DNA of 64,000 nt from Woeseiaceae bacterium (GTDB lineage: Bacteria > Pseudomonadota > Gammaproteobacteria > Steroidobacterales > Woeseiaceae). The notes below the pieces were generated by a model that made no database searches, was not told the DNA's origin, and was given only the letters and a program-made list of their open reading frames with translations. Position 1 is the first letter of the stretch; every line of letters starts with the position of its first letter. The stretch is from positions 1 to 64,000 of the forward strand of contig JAJFKT010000030.1 of the NCBI GenBank assembly GCA_021773075.1, given 5' to 3'. Shown here in pieces: positions 50,694 through 61,269 of the stretch. Both the position numbers and the translations under genes were made by a program.

Positions 50694-51442
50694 GGTGCTT
50701 CCCCGTCATTCCAGACATTTCTAAGCAGGCGCAGCTCGTGTAGCGTATCGACGCATTGCCAGTAACCATCGTGCACGTAAGCGTGCAGCTGTCCGTCGCT
50801 CGCGAGCGATTCGCAAGGTTCACGCTCCCATGGCATGTCGTCTGACTGAACGCGATCGATGGTTTCTGGCTCGAGCACAAAAAAACCGCCATTGATGTAG
50901 GAAGTCGCGTCGGCGGGTTTCTCAGCAAATTTGGTGACGGAGCTGCCGTCGAGCTGCAACATACCGAATTTCGACGGCGGTTGTACCGCCGTAACGGTCG
51001 CGAGCTTTCCGTGTGCGCGGTGAAACTTGACCAGTTCTGGCACGTTAACCGTAGAAAGACCATCGCCGTAGGTAAAAATGAAGGTCTCACCCAGATGATC
51101 GCGCAAGCGCTTCAAGCGACCACCGGTCATTGTGTCCTGACCGGTATCGACAAGTTCAATTTTCCAGTCTTCGCTGATCTTGCCGCGACGTTCGATTTTT
51201 CCGCTACCGAGATCAATGCCGAGGTCCGATGCCGTGTCGGCGTATTGCATGAAGTAACGCTTGATGACTTCACCCTTGTAGCCCAGCGCAACAACGAAAT
51301 CGCTGTAGCCCTGTTCCGAGAACGCCTTCATCAAGTGCCACAGTAAAGGGCGACCGCCGATTTCGATCATCGGCTTCGGCAGTATTTCTGTTTCCTCAGA
51401 GAGGCGTGTGCCGTAACCACCAGCAAGAATCACAACCTTCAT
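50675..51442 (-). CDS. rfbF: Glucose-1-phosphate cytidylyltransferase
   Basis: A 255-residue nucleotidyltransferase. MKVVILAGGYGTRLSEETEILPKPMIEIGGRPLLWHLM is the signature N-terminus of RfbF, followed by FTYGDGLSTVNVPELV and GGFFVLEPETID. It makes CDP-glucose for the following dehydratase. It is the first gene of the operon, with a promoter expected in the 136 bases shared divergently with the unknown membrane protein gene. Confidence 0.94.
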   Translation of the reverse strand: MKVVILAGGYGTRLSEETEILPKPMIEIGGRPLLWHLMKAFSEQGYSDFVVALGYKGEVIKRYFMQYADTASDLGIDLGSGKIERRGKISEDWKIELVDTGQDTMTGGRLKRLRDHLGETFIFTYGDGLSTVNVPELVKFHRAHGKLATVTAVQPPSKFGMLQLDGSSVTKFAEKPADATSYINGGFFVLEPETIDRVQSDDMPWEREPCESLASDGQLHAYVHDGYWQCVDTLHELRLLRNVWNDGEAPWKTWD

Positions 51443-51578
51443 CGTGTCCGTCCCTTCACAGTATCGCTCGGGCCGAATTATCTCTTTATACGCGGTGTGA
51501 AGCTACAGACACGTCACATTTTTCTGATAAATTAGAGGCTTACAGCAAAACGCGCTTCAGCCCAACCGCATTCACGTT

Positions 51579-52157
51579 ATGATTCAGGTCATGAGCGAAA
51601 CGCAAAGCCCACTTCGACTTCGCAAGAAACACGGTAGCGGAATACCATTGCAAGTATCCACCGTCGACGGCCGTCGTCTGGTGGAGGCACAGTCAATCCG
51701 AAACGCGGTAACCATCGCGCTGATTGTGATCGTGATCTTTAGCATTTTGCTGATCTCGATATCGTCGCTGACAAACCGGGTATTTCCCTGGCTCACAACC
51801 GTGCTGGGGTTTATTCTCGGGCACGCCGTTCGTCTGGCCGGTCGGGGTACGGACTGGCGCTTCCCGTTGGTCGCCGCAGCGGCGGCGATCTTGGGGTCCC
51901 TGTTCGCGAATGTAGCCGTAGCTGCGTCAGTAACAGCGGAAGGCTTTGGCGTAGGAACGCTCGATGTACTGCGCGCCGTCACGAGCATGACCTGGCCGGT
52001 ATTTTTCGATGAAGTGCTTACAATAGCCGATGCGATTTTTGCCGTGGTTGCCGCGGCGCTGGCCGCCTTCTACGCAAACCGCCGTCTGACGCGCCAGCAG
52101 TATCACGCATTACGATTATGGCGGGAAGAGCAACTCAATCGCCGAGGAATACAGTGA
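51579..52157 (+). CDS. Membrane protein of unknown function
   Basis: A 192-residue protein that I do not recognise. It has about four hydrophobic segments (TIALIVIVIFSILLISISSL, VFPWLTTVLGFILGHAV, FPLVAAAAAILGSLFANVAV and IADAIFAVVAAALAAFYA) between a basic N-terminus and a basic C-terminus. An ATG four codons later (51591) is an alternative start. It lies between the CDP-sugar operon and the HD-domain gene, in its own transcription unit. No function can be suggested. Confidence 0.65.
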   Translation: MIQVMSETQSPLRLRKKHGSGIPLQVSTVDGRRLVEAQSIRNAVTIALIVIVIFSILLISISSLTNRVFPWLTTVLGFILGHAVRLAGRGTDWRFPLVAAAAAILGSLFANVAVAASVTAEGFGVGTLDVLRAVTSMTWPVFFDEVLTIADAIFAVVAAALAAFYANRRLTRQQYHALRLWREEQLNRRGIQ

Positions 52158-52230
52158 TTCAATAACCGGCGGTGGGAAAGTGGCTGCAGCGGATGGAAGC
52201 GCGACCGGCATACACGCCGATGCAGACGTC

Positions 52231-53268
52231 TTAGCTGGGCATGAGGAGCGGCTGATCGTTCTTTATGCTGGTGCCGGTCAAAGATGCGAGCTGGGTAGCG
52301 ACCAGCCTCTCAATATCCTGAACGGCGTTGGCAATGCCGAGAAAGTACGCGGGCTCGCGCCGCAATAGCGACCAGTCGTTTGACTCCAGAATACGAACAA
52401 GGTGTGTGATGTTGTTGCGTATTGCGTCGATGTAGGGATTCTGGCCGCCGTATAAAACTTCTGCGTAACGGTAGACGCGGTTAAATTTTGAATGCAAGCG
52501 ATCTCGTGTTACCTGTTGATAAAACGCCGGTGTTTTTCTCAACAGGTCCTTGCCGGACTTGTAGCGCACCATGTACTCCCCCGGCTTTGCGTTTTCCACG
52601 GCGATACCGCCGACAACGAATTCGTTGTACAGACGGTCGCGACATTTCTCGAGGTAACAGCGATCCGCCATTTGTGCTATCAGATCGGCCGTTCCAATCA
52701 AGTGACCACAAATAATGTCACGCGGATCGTCAAGCTCAATCTTGTCGAGGTCCAGCTCATACCCGGTAAAGTGCACGATCATGCTGGCGATGCCAACATC
52801 TTTTGACATGCCCAGTTCCGGAAGGTAGCGACGCAAAAAATCAGCGCTTCGAGATACATGATAGAGCGTGAACTGGGCGCCATTCGAGAAGTCCTTATCG
52901 CGGAGTTCGTGACGAATGTAACCGGCGTCGTGAAATAATGAAGTTACGATGGCCATCTGGGCGCGACCGGGGCCAAGCCGATCGGATGGCTCGACACTAC
53001 GTTCGTATCCAACGACCAGTCGTGCCACCGCGAGTGTCATGTCCAGTGTGTGCTGCATGTCGTGATAGGTCGTATCGCAGCCGCTGTAACCCGGGTAACG
53101 ACCCGTGAACAGTCTTTCGAAATCGTAAAATGCGAGCCACAACTTGTCGTACGACATCCCGGGAAATGTCTCGGAAAAGAGCTCATGGACAGCGTTGCGC
53201 ACGGCCGCAGGACTGCTCACATGAACCGTGTTGGTTACATCGTAATCATTGCGCCGATCCTGAGACAT
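52231..53268 (-). CDS. HD-domain phosphohydrolase-like protein
   Basis: A 345-residue protein with HD-domain character: YHDMQHTLDMTLAVARL and FHDAGYIRHEL supply the metal-binding His/Asp pairs, and HLIGTADLIAQMADR matches later HD-family helices. No other domain is evident. It may be a phosphodiesterase/phosphohydrolase of nucleotide signalling. The ATG at 53268 follows a GAGCGGAG ribosome-binding site; the frame is open to 53301. Convergence with the preceding plus-strand gene leaves 73 bases between. Confidence 0.78.
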   Translation of the reverse strand: MSQDRRNDYDVTNTVHVSSPAAVRNAVHELFSETFPGMSYDKLWLAFYDFERLFTGRYPGYSGCDTTYHDMQHTLDMTLAVARLVVGYERSVEPSDRLGPGRAQMAIVTSLFHDAGYIRHELRDKDFSNGAQFTLYHVSRSADFLRRYLPELGMSKDVGIASMIVHFTGYELDLDKIELDDPRDIICGHLIGTADLIAQMADRCYLEKCRDRLYNEFVVGGIAVENAKPGEYMVRYKSGKDLLRKTPAFYQQVTRDRLHSKFNRVYRYAEVLYGGQNPYIDAIRNNITHLVRILESNDWSLLRREPAYFLGIANAVQDIERLVATQLASLTGTSIKNDQPLLMPS

Positions 53269-53369
53269 GATTCTCCGCTCTTTATGTTTGTCATGATACA
53301 TGGCGACTCACAGTCTCACAGGATGATTCTCGAGAATATGTCATATTCAATAAGCAAGGTCGGCAGCGC

Positions 53370-54137
53370 TTAGAAATCGAATTCGGCAACCACTGGCGCA
53401 TGATCGGACGGACGCTCCCATGCCCTCGGCTCCTTGTCTACGTAACTCGCGGTGCAGCGCTCTGTCATTTTGCTGCTGGTCAGAATCAGATCGATACGCA
53501 GGCCGGCGTTGCGACGGAAACCGGCAGCACGATAGTCCCACCAGCTGAAGGTTTTTTCGGGGTGTTCGAATTTGCGAAAAACGTCCTTGAGCCCAAGATC
53601 AAGCAGGCCAGTCAGTGCCTTTCTTTCCGCTGGGCTGCAGAGAATTGCTTCACCCCATTTTTTCGGATCGTGAACATCTTCGTCGGCGGGCGCGATGTTA
53701 AAGTCGCCGAGAACGACAAGATTTTCGTGCACCTTCATTTCCGCTTCTAAGAAACGATGTAGCGATGCCAGCCAAGCCAGTTTGTATTCGTATTTTTCGG
53801 ACCCGACTTCCGAGCCATTGGGAATGTACAGGTCCACTATGCGAACGCCGTTGACGGTGCTCGCAAGGACGCGTCTTTGCGGGTCGTCAAGATCAGGAAA
53901 ATCGAATACCGGATCCGTCGCCGGAGTTTTACTGATTGCGGCTACACCGTTGTAGGTCTTTTGTCCGCTGGCGATCGAATGGTAGCCGATGGCCTGCAAG
54001 TCATCAACGGGAAACTTCTCCGTTAACTGCTTTATCTCTTGCAGTACCAGCACATCGGGTTGGTGGGCTTGTAGCCATTCAATGACGTGCGTTTGCCGGA
54101 CATTCATAGAATTTACATTCCACGTGGCAATTTTCAT
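53370..54137 (-). CDS. xthA: Exodeoxyribonuclease III
   Basis: A 255-residue Exo III/AP endonuclease of the endonuclease-exonuclease-phosphatase fold. It opens MKIATWNVNSMNVRQ, with LVLQEIKQ (catalytic Glu), VDLYIPNGSEV, VLGDFNIAPADEDVHDP and the closing RPSDHAPVVAEF. It removes abasic-site lesions and 3' blocks during base excision repair. The ATG overlaps the prlC stop (ATGA). Confidence 0.93.
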   Translation of the reverse strand: MKIATWNVNSMNVRQTHVIEWLQAHQPDVLVLQEIKQLTEKFPVDDLQAIGYHSIASGQKTYNGVAAISKTPATDPVFDFPDLDDPQRRVLASTVNGVRIVDLYIPNGSEVGSEKYEYKLAWLASLHRFLEAEMKVHENLVVLGDFNIAPADEDVHDPKKWGEAILCSPAERKALTGLLDLGLKDVFRKFEHPEKTFSWWDYRAAGFRRNAGLRIDLILTSSKMTERCTASYVDKEPRAWERPSDHAPVVAEFDF

Positions 54138-56155
54138 TCAGACTGAATTCCATCTTGTCTGAGAAGCGCATCGATCGTCGGTTTGCGCCCGCGAAATGCG
54201 ACATAGGCCTCCATGACATCGCGGCTGCCGCCGATTTCGAGGATTTCCGTGCGAAACCGTTGCGCTGTCGTGGCATCAAAAATACCGGCCTCCTCGAAGG
54301 CGGAAAAAGCATCCGCAGCGAGAACCTCCGCCCATTTGTAACTGTAATATCCCGCGGCGTAACCGCCGGAAAAGATGTGCGAAAAAGCATGCGGCAATCG
54401 GTTGTACTTCGGATGCTTGATCAAAGCGACTTCGCTACGCACGTCGGCGAGCATTGCGATCGCTGATGGGGGGCTCCCGGAGTTGTACTCAGCATGCAAT
54501 CGGAAATCGAACATTGCGAGTTCGAGCTGGCGCAGCATGGCCAAACCGGCACCGGCGGTTCGGCTTTTCTCAAGCTTGTTGAACAGAGCGCGTGGCAAAG
54601 GCTCACCTGTTTTCGTGTGTGCCGAGCATTGCTTCAGAACATCGTAGCTCCAGGCAAAATTCTCCATAAACTGGCTTGGCAGCTCCACCGCGTCCCAAGG
54701 CACGCCGTTAATCCCCGAGATGCTTGGCAGATCTATGCGCGTAAGTAAGTGGTGCAGCATGTGCCCAAACTCGTGAAATATGGTTACGACATCATCGTGT
54801 GTTAGCAGCGATTCGCCGGCGTCATCGAGCGGCGGAAAATTACAGACCAGATAGCCAACGGGCAGCGCTGCGCTGCCGTTCAAGGCCTGTCGACCGATGC
54901 ACTCGTCTATCCACGCGCCGTTGCGCTTGCCGCTGCGCGCGTAAATGTCGGTGTAAAAACCGCCGATAATATTACCGTCTGCGTTAAGAACAGAAAAATA
55001 TCGAGCGTCCTGATGCCACACGGCGATGTCTTTTTGTTCGTAAAGTTCAACGCCATACAGCCTCGCTGCCAACGCGAATAAACCACTGATTACGGTGCGC
55101 GTTGGAAAATATTGCCGCAGCTCTTCGTTGGAAACGGAGTACTTGGCCTGTTTGTATTTCTCGAGCCAGAACGTGACATCCCAAGGCTCGAGGGCCATAC
55201 CAGCGAAGTCAGTGAGATCGTGCAGCTCGCGCTCAGCGGCATCGCGCGATCGCGCGGATAACTCACGTAGAAAATCAAGAACCTCGGTGGTCGACCCAGC
55301 CATCTTCGTGGCCAGCGAGTAATCCGCATAACTCTTGAACCCAACCAGGGCAGAGGCTTCATGCCGCAGCGCCAGTATCTTTTCTATGTTTGCGCTGTTG
55401 TCCCAATCGGGGTTGTCGCCTTTGTCCGAGCCGCGCGTAACCCAGGCACGGTACAGCTTTTCGCGCAGGTGTCGATCGTGAGCGTGCGTCATAACCGCAT
55501 CGTAAGTCGGGTAATTCAATAACAACAGCCAGCCGTCGAGACCCTGGTCGCGCGCATCTTCGGCAGCACGTTCCCGCGATTGCTGCGGTACACCGTCAAG
55601 CTCCGATTCGTCGCTAATGTGCAATGACCACGCGTCGGACGCATCCTGCACGTTGTGCTCAAAGCTCGCTTGCGCGGCGGCAAGTTCCTGCATGATTTCT
55701 TTAAAGCGATTCTTGTCTGTCTCAGGCAGGTCCACGCCAGCGAGATGAAAATCGCGCAAAGCCTGGTCTACCGCGCTGCGATATGATTCGCTGGCATTCG
55801 CCGGAAGTGATGCACCGACTTCGGCATACGCGTGCTGCAATCGAGCGTTTTGTGATATTTCGGTGCCATGTTCGGTCAGTAGAGGTAGCGCTTGATTGTA
55901 TGCTTCCCGCCAGTCTTGTGAACCGAGTACACTTTGTAAGTGGACTATCGGTGACCAGATGCGTCCGAGCTCGTGTTCCATCAATTCAACCGGCACGACC
56001 AGCGACTCGAAGTTGGGGTCGGTGTTGTTGTCGAGCAGCGTATTGAGTTGTTGGCGATGTTGAGAGATCAGTTGCTCGATCGCAGGCAAAACGTGATCGG
56101 GACTGATTTCGCCAAAGCGGGGCAGTGATGAAGTGTCGAGCAAAGGGTTGGTCAT
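54134..56155 (-). CDS. prlC: Oligopeptidase A
   Basis: A 673-residue M3 family zinc peptidase. The HEFGHMLHHLLT motif (HExxH) is near residue 465, and the N-terminus FGEISPDHVLPAIEQL is typical of PrlC. It degrades short peptides in the cytosol, including signal-peptide fragments. It is cotranscribed with xthA downstream. The divergent gor gene begins about 90 bases away, sharing a short promoter region. Confidence 0.95.
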   Translation of the reverse strand: MTNPLLDTSSLPRFGEISPDHVLPAIEQLISQHRQQLNTLLDNNTDPNFESLVVPVELMEHELGRIWSPIVHLQSVLGSQDWREAYNQALPLLTEHGTEISQNARLQHAYAEVGASLPANASESYRSAVDQALRDFHLAGVDLPETDKNRFKEIMQELAAAQASFEHNVQDASDAWSLHISDESELDGVPQQSRERAAEDARDQGLDGWLLLLNYPTYDAVMTHAHDRHLREKLYRAWVTRGSDKGDNPDWDNSANIEKILALRHEASALVGFKSYADYSLATKMAGSTTEVLDFLRELSARSRDAAERELHDLTDFAGMALEPWDVTFWLEKYKQAKYSVSNEELRQYFPTRTVISGLFALAARLYGVELYEQKDIAVWHQDARYFSVLNADGNIIGGFYTDIYARSGKRNGAWIDECIGRQALNGSAALPVGYLVCNFPPLDDAGESLLTHDDVVTIFHEFGHMLHHLLTRIDLPSISGINGVPWDAVELPSQFMENFAWSYDVLKQCSAHTKTGEPLPRALFNKLEKSRTAGAGLAMLRQLELAMFDFRLHAEYNSGSPPSAIAMLADVRSEVALIKHPKYNRLPHAFSHIFSGGYAAGYYSYKWAEVLAADAFSAFEEAGIFDATTAQRFRTEILEIGGSRDVMEAYVAFRGRKPTIDALLRQDGIQSE

Positions 56156-56247
56156 AGCGCGCTTGATATGCTTTTCGAGCGCCGAATGTTAGCACAGCCA
56201 CGCCCTATGAGACGTGTGTTCGAGCGGGCAAAACAGGGAGATTCTGA

Positions 56248-57594
56248 GTGTCAGATAAATACGATTTGCTGGTGATAGGTGGTGGTAGTGGTGGTCTTGC
56301 GCACGCTCAACGCGCGACCGAGTACGGTGCCAATGTGGCCGTCGTGGAATACGGACCATTAGGTGGTACGTGCGTAAACGTCGGTTGCGTACCAAAGAAG
56401 GTGATGTGGTACGCATCGCACCTCGCACACGATATTCATCACGCAACAAGCTATGGGTATGACATAACTATCGGCGGACACAGTTGGGGCCGGTTGAAGG
56501 CGCGGCGCGATGCTTACGTTTCACGCCTGAACGGCATATACGAAAACAATCTAGATAAACGCGGCGTGACCCACATTGTAGGTAGTGCACGGTTTATCGA
56601 CGCGCATACGGTTGCTGTAGATGATCGCGAGTATCGCGCAGAGAAAATTGTTATTGCTACAGGCGGTCAACCTGTCACGCCGAATATTCCCGGAGCGGAA
56701 CTTGGCATAACGTCGGACGGGTTCTTCGCACTGGAAGAGCAGCCTAAGCGAGTGCTCATTGCTGGCAGTGGCTACATAGCGGTTGAGCTCGCCGGAGTAT
56801 TCAACGGGCTTGGTTGTTCGACCCAGGTGGTCGTACGCAAAGACAGTGTTCTGCGTGACTTCGACACTATGCTCAGCACAGAGCTTATGGCGACAATGCG
56901 CAAGGACGGGATCACGCTTGAGACCGCCGTCACACCGGCATCTATCCGCAAAACGGATGAGGGGTTGGTGCTGTCTGCTGAAGATGGTCGCGAATTCGGC
57001 CCTGTTGATGCGGTACTTTGGGCTATAGGGCGTTCACCCAATACTGCGGCGCTGGATTTGGACAAGGCCGGTGTCGAGTCCGACGGGCGTGGATTCATAA
57101 CGACAGACAAATTACAGCAAACCAATATCGAGAATATATTCGCTCTGGGCGATGTAACGGGCCGCGCTGCGCTAACGCCGGTTGCAATTGCCGCCGGCCG
57201 GCGGCTAGCGGATCGCTTGTTTGGAAAAATGGACGGACGTCACCTCGACTACGACCTGATTCCGACAGTAATTTTTAGTCATCCGACAATCGGTACCGTC
57301 GGCATGACCGAGGACGAGGCGCGCAGCGCGTATGGTGACGATGTCAGGGTTTATAGCTCAGGTTTCACGCCGATGTTTTACGCCCTGGGCGAAGAAAAAG
57401 GTCGCTCGGTCATGAAGCTCGTCACAGCGGGTGCAGACGAGCGCGTAGTCGGTCTGCATGTATTCGGCGCTGGTGCTGACGAGATGTTGCAGGGATTTGC
57501 AGTCGCACTTCGCATGGGCGCGACCAAAAAAGACTTCGACGATACGGTGGCTATTCATCCGACGAATGCGGAAGAGGTTGTAACAATGCGGTGA
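56248..57594 (+). CDS. gor: Glutathione reductase
   Basis: A 448-residue flavoprotein disulphide reductase. The FAD motif [13 protein letters not shown] is followed by the redox-active [13 protein letters not shown], a NADP(H) domain with [13 protein letters not shown], the FAD site [20 protein letters not shown] and the C-terminal [12 protein letters not shown] with the catalytic His. The GTG start at 56248 follows AGGGAG about seven bases before it. It maintains reduced glutathione. Confidence 0.94.
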   Translation: MSDKYDLLVIGGGSGGLAHAQRATEYGANVAVVEYGPLGGTCVNVGCVPKKVMWYASHLAHDIHHATSYGYDITIGGHSWGRLKARRDAYVSRLNGIYENNLDKRGVTHIVGSARFIDAHTVAVDDREYRAEKIVIATGGQPVTPNIPGAELGITSDGFFALEEQPKRVLIAGSGYIAVELAGVFNGLGCSTQVVVRKDSVLRDFDTMLSTELMATMRKDGITLETAVTPASIRKTDEGLVLSAEDGREFGPVDAVLWAIGRSPNTAALDLDKAGVESDGRGFITTDKLQQTNIENIFALGDVTGRAALTPVAIAAGRRLADRLFGKMDGRHLDYDLIPTVIFSHPTIGTVGMTEDEARSAYGDDVRVYSSGFTPMFYALGEEKGRSVMKLVTAGADERVVGLHVFGAGADEMLQGFAVALRMGATKKDFDDTVAIHPTNAEEVVTMR

Positions 57595-57603
57595 TGCCTA
57601 CCG

Positions 57604-58452
57604 TTAGGCGGCGATCGACATTTGTTTTAGCACAGCTGCAGTGTCAGGCCGGACGCCGCGCCAAATCCTGAACGACTCGGCCGCCTGTTCGACGAGCATG
57701 CCCCAGCCCATGACGGAGCGTGCGGCGCCCGCCTCACGTGCCCACACACTGAACGGCGTCGGCTTTAAGCCGTAGGACAGGTCATAGCAAAATGTTGAGT
57801 CTGAAATCGCGGCCGCGGGATAGGGTGGCATTTCGCCTTTCACGCCGGCCGATGTCGCGTTGATGATCAGGTCATATTTCTCCGCAATGGAAACCGCCTC
57901 AAAGCGGCATGCTGTAACGGTACCTGATTGTGAAAAGTGGGCAGCAAGCTCCTCTGCGCGGTCCAGGCTGCGATTCGCGATGATTAACGAGGTTGGCTGC
58001 ATTTCCAGAAGCGGGCCGACAATTCCCCGGGTTGCGCCACCGGCGCCGAGAATCAGAATTCTTGCGCCCTCGACGGCGATACCGAGATTTACCGCTAGGT
58101 CTCGCAGCAAACCGATGCCATCCGTATTATCGCCGTAAACTTCGCCGCCTCTGAATGCCAGCGTATTGACGGCACCGGCTGTTGTGGCGCGCTCGCTCAA
58201 ATGGTCACAGAGCTTGGTGATCTCGGTTTTATGCGGCACCGTAATGTTCAGCCCCTTGCCGCCGGTGCGCTGGAACTGGCGCACGGCAGTTTCCAGCTTT
58301 TCGGGAGACACCTGCAGCAGTTCGTACTGAATATTTTCCCGCGTTTGTAGTGCAAACAGCCGGTGAATCACTGGGGAGCGACTGTGGGAAACCGGATAGC
58401 CCATTACGCCGTAGCGATCGATAGTGCCTGTCTCTGTATTTGATTCGCTCAC
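57604..58452 (-). CDS. aroE: Shikimate dehydrogenase
   Basis: A 282-residue enzyme. The substrate domain has VMGYPVSHSRSPVIH, GLNITVPHK and NTDGIGLLRD; the NADP domain has ILGAGGATRGIVGPL and a later INATSAGVKGE. It reduces 3-dehydroshikimate to shikimate in aromatic amino-acid synthesis. The gene starts six bases after the hemB stop, so the two are an operon. Confidence 0.95.
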   Translation of the reverse strand: MSESNTETGTIDRYGVMGYPVSHSRSPVIHRLFALQTRENIQYELLQVSPEKLETAVRQFQRTGGKGLNITVPHKTEITKLCDHLSERATTAGAVNTLAFRGGEVYGDNTDGIGLLRDLAVNLGIAVEGARILILGAGGATRGIVGPLLEMQPTSLIIANRSLDRAEELAAHFSQSGTVTACRFEAVSIAEKYDLIINATSAGVKGEMPPYPAAAISDSTFCYDLSYGLKPTPFSVWAREAGAARSVMGWGMLVEQAAESFRIWRGVRPDTAAVLKQMSIAA

Positions 58453-58458
58453 GATGAT

Positions 58459-59523
<1,065 letters not shown>

Positions 59524-59580
59524 TTATTTTCCCTATATTTAACAACGGTTTCGCCGCATGAGTCTCAGATATCGGGCGAT

Positions 59581-59618
59581 TTGTACAGAATTAGGCTGGT
59601 GCGGTAATAAATACCGCA
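59581..59618 (+). promoter_or_regulatory. Possible sigma-70 promoter with overlapping operator
   Basis: TTGTAC at 59581-59586 and TAATAA at 59605-59610 are separated by 18 bases and could form a promoter for the ECF gene at 59637. A perfect dyad TGCGGTA-N5-TACCGCA (59600-59618) covers the -10 hexamer, a good place for a repressor. A GGGGAGGGG ribosome-binding site follows before the ATG. Boxes were matched by eye only. Confidence 0.45.
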
Positions 59619-59636
59619 GGGGAGGGGTCATCTCGT

Positions 59637-60152
59637 ATGAACAATAGTGATGCTGCGAACGACAGGCGCAAGAAGTTTGATCGACTCGTAGCTGTGTTTC
59701 ACATGGACATGTACCGCTACGCCGCGTGGCTGAGTCGGGACAAGTCGATCGCGGAGGACGTGGTCCAGGAGGCGTTGTTGCGTGCCTGGAAGTCACTGGA
59801 CGCTTTGCGGGACGATGCAGCAGCCAAACAGTGGTTACTGACAATCGTACGCAGGGAGAATGCTCGCTACTTCGAGCGTCGTCGTCTGGAAACCGTTGAT
59901 ATCGACAATTTGACGGCGTCGCAGTCAGCCTTGCTGGCGGAGGCACCGAATGAAGAGCTCAATGACCTCCGAGAGGCGATTTACGGGCTTGAAGATGATT
60001 ATCGCGAACCGTTGGTTCTGCAGGTCCTGATGGGCTACAGCACAAACGAGATCGCGGAGCTAATGGGCCTGAAGCAGGGCGCGGTTTTGACACGATTGCA
60101 TCGGGCCCGATTGAAATTGAAGGACGAGGTGGCCCAGGAAGGGCTCTCGTGA
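59637..60152 (+). CDS. ECF RNA polymerase sigma factor (RpoE-like)
   Basis: A 171-residue ECF sigma factor. Region 2 is seen at FHMDMYRYAAWLSRD, IAEDVVQEALLRAWKSLDAL and AKQWLLTIVRRENARYFER; region 4 at DYREPLVLQVLMGYSTNEIAELMG and AVLTRLHRARLKL. Its stop overlaps the GTG start of the next, anti-sigma-like gene (GTGA). It is first in a three-gene group leading to the EGSCG-motif peptide gene, whose expression it may control. Confidence 0.93.
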   Translation: MNNSDAANDRRKKFDRLVAVFHMDMYRYAAWLSRDKSIAEDVVQEALLRAWKSLDALRDDAAAKQWLLTIVRRENARYFERRRLETVDIDNLTASQSALLAEAPNEELNDLREAIYGLEDDYREPLVLQVLMGYSTNEIAELMGLKQGAVLTRLHRARLKLKDEVAQEGLS

Positions 60153-60880
60153 GCCGGAAGAAAGATATGATGAATTGTGAAGAGTATAGAGAAGCGACAA
60201 CGACAGATCCGGGATTCACCGATGAATCCGGTCATGTGGACAGTTGTGATTCTTGCCAGGCCTACACCAGCGAATTGTTGGCTTTCAACGATAGAATCGC
60301 CGCGGCGATGGAACTGAGTGTGCCCGAGTTTCTGATGCCGGAACTGCCGGAGATCGATGTTGAAAACGTCGTGCCGATGCGGGCACCTCGCCCGGCATCA
60401 AAACCTGCCTGGTTCGCACTGGCAGCGACCGTTGTTCTCGCCACTTTTGTGGGTGTTCGGATGATCGGTCTGAGTTCCGATTACGGCACGCTGGAAGAAC
60501 AGGTGTTGGCACACATGGACCATGAACCGATTGCATTGCGTGTTAGCAATACACCGGTGTCCAATGAACGTTTGCTACGTACCGTTCCTGCCAACGTTGC
60601 GACTATGAACCACGATGCCGGGCTTATAACCTATGCGCAGAGCTGCATAATCAATGGCAAGACTGTTCCGCACCTGGTTGTGCAGGGAAAATACGGTCCG
60701 GTCACTATTTTATTGATGCCTAATGAGCACGTATCAGGTGCCAGGGATCTTGATGGCGAGAATATTCGCGGCGTAATTCTGCCGGTCGGCAATGGAAGCA
60801 TTGCGATCATCGGATCTCGCGACGAGCAAATTGAACAAGTTAGACAAAATGTACTAAATTCAGTTATGTGGAGCACCTGA
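60149..60880 (+). CDS. DUF3379-like anti-sigma factor
   Basis: A 243-residue single-pass membrane protein. An N-terminal HVDSCDSC segment gives the HxxxCxxC zinc motif of anti-sigma proteins. A transmembrane helix (WFALAATVVLATFVGVRMIG) lies near residues 92-111, followed by a periplasmic beta-rich domain (HLVVQGKYGPVTILLMP, GVILPVGNGSIAIIG) as in DUF3379 proteins that accompany ECF factors. The GTG at 60149 is used; an ATG at 60167 behind GGAAG is an equally plausible start. It probably holds the sigma factor at the membrane. Confidence 0.75.
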   Translation: MSRKKDMMNCEEYREATTTDPGFTDESGHVDSCDSCQAYTSELLAFNDRIAAAMELSVPEFLMPELPEIDVENVVPMRAPRPASKPAWFALAATVVLATFVGVRMIGLSSDYGTLEEQVLAHMDHEPIALRVSNTPVSNERLLRTVPANVATMNHDAGLITYAQSCIINGKTVPHLVVQGKYGPVTILLMPNEHVSGARDLDGENIRGVILPVGNGSIAIIGSRDEQIEQVRQNVLNSVMWST

Positions 60881-60943
60881 TGCTTCAGTTTCTGGAATAC
60901 GAGCGCCCGGTCTTGGGCAAATAACCTGTAGGAGATAGAAAAG

Positions 60944-61246
60944 ATGTCAGAGAAAAAAGTTATTAAGCCTGTAGCGCTGGCTGTTGGAGCAGCACTGGCC
61001 GGAACGTTTGCTATCAGTGGAACGGTTAACGCCGATTCTATCGATAGCCCTTTTGCAATCTCAACGCTAAGCGTTGGTTACATGCTGGGTGAGGGCGAAG
61101 GCTCTTGCGGCGGCGACAAAGAAGGCGAGAAAGAAGGCGAAGGCAGCTGCGGTGAAGGTTCTTGCGGCGGCGACAAAGAAGACAAAGCTGGCGACAAAGA
61201 AGGCGAAGGTAGCTGCGGCGAAGGTTCTTGCGGTAGCTCTATCTAA
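60944..61246 (+). CDS. HvfA-like exported EGSCG-repeat peptide (candidate modified metal-binding RiPP)
   Basis: A 100-residue precursor. A Sec-type signal (KPVALAVGAALAGTFAISGTVNA, cleavage near residue 31) is followed by a short FAISTLSVGYMLGEG segment and a tail with five EGSCG motifs and Lys/Glu-rich spacers. The only cysteines are in those motifs. The layout resembles the HvfA family, whose EGKCG cysteines are converted to oxazolone/thioamide copper ligands by HvfB and HvfC. Here the motif has Ser in place of Lys, and no DUF692 or DUF2063 gene is nearby, so modification is unproven. Parts of the tail are near-exact tandem DNA repeats. TAGGAG precedes the ATG. Confidence 0.72.
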   Translation: MSEKKVIKPVALAVGAALAGTFAISGTVNADSIDSPFAISTLSVGYMLGEGEGSCGGDKEGEKEGEGSCGEGSCGGDKEDKAGDKEGEGSCGEGSCGSSI

Positions 61247-61269
61247 GCAAGTCACCAATAGGTAAAGAG

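Noticed and set aside
61067..61265. Ala/Lys-rich frames on both strands over the EGSCG-peptide gene
   Set aside because: They are out-of-frame readings of the repetitive GGC/GAA-rich tail and have no start signals.
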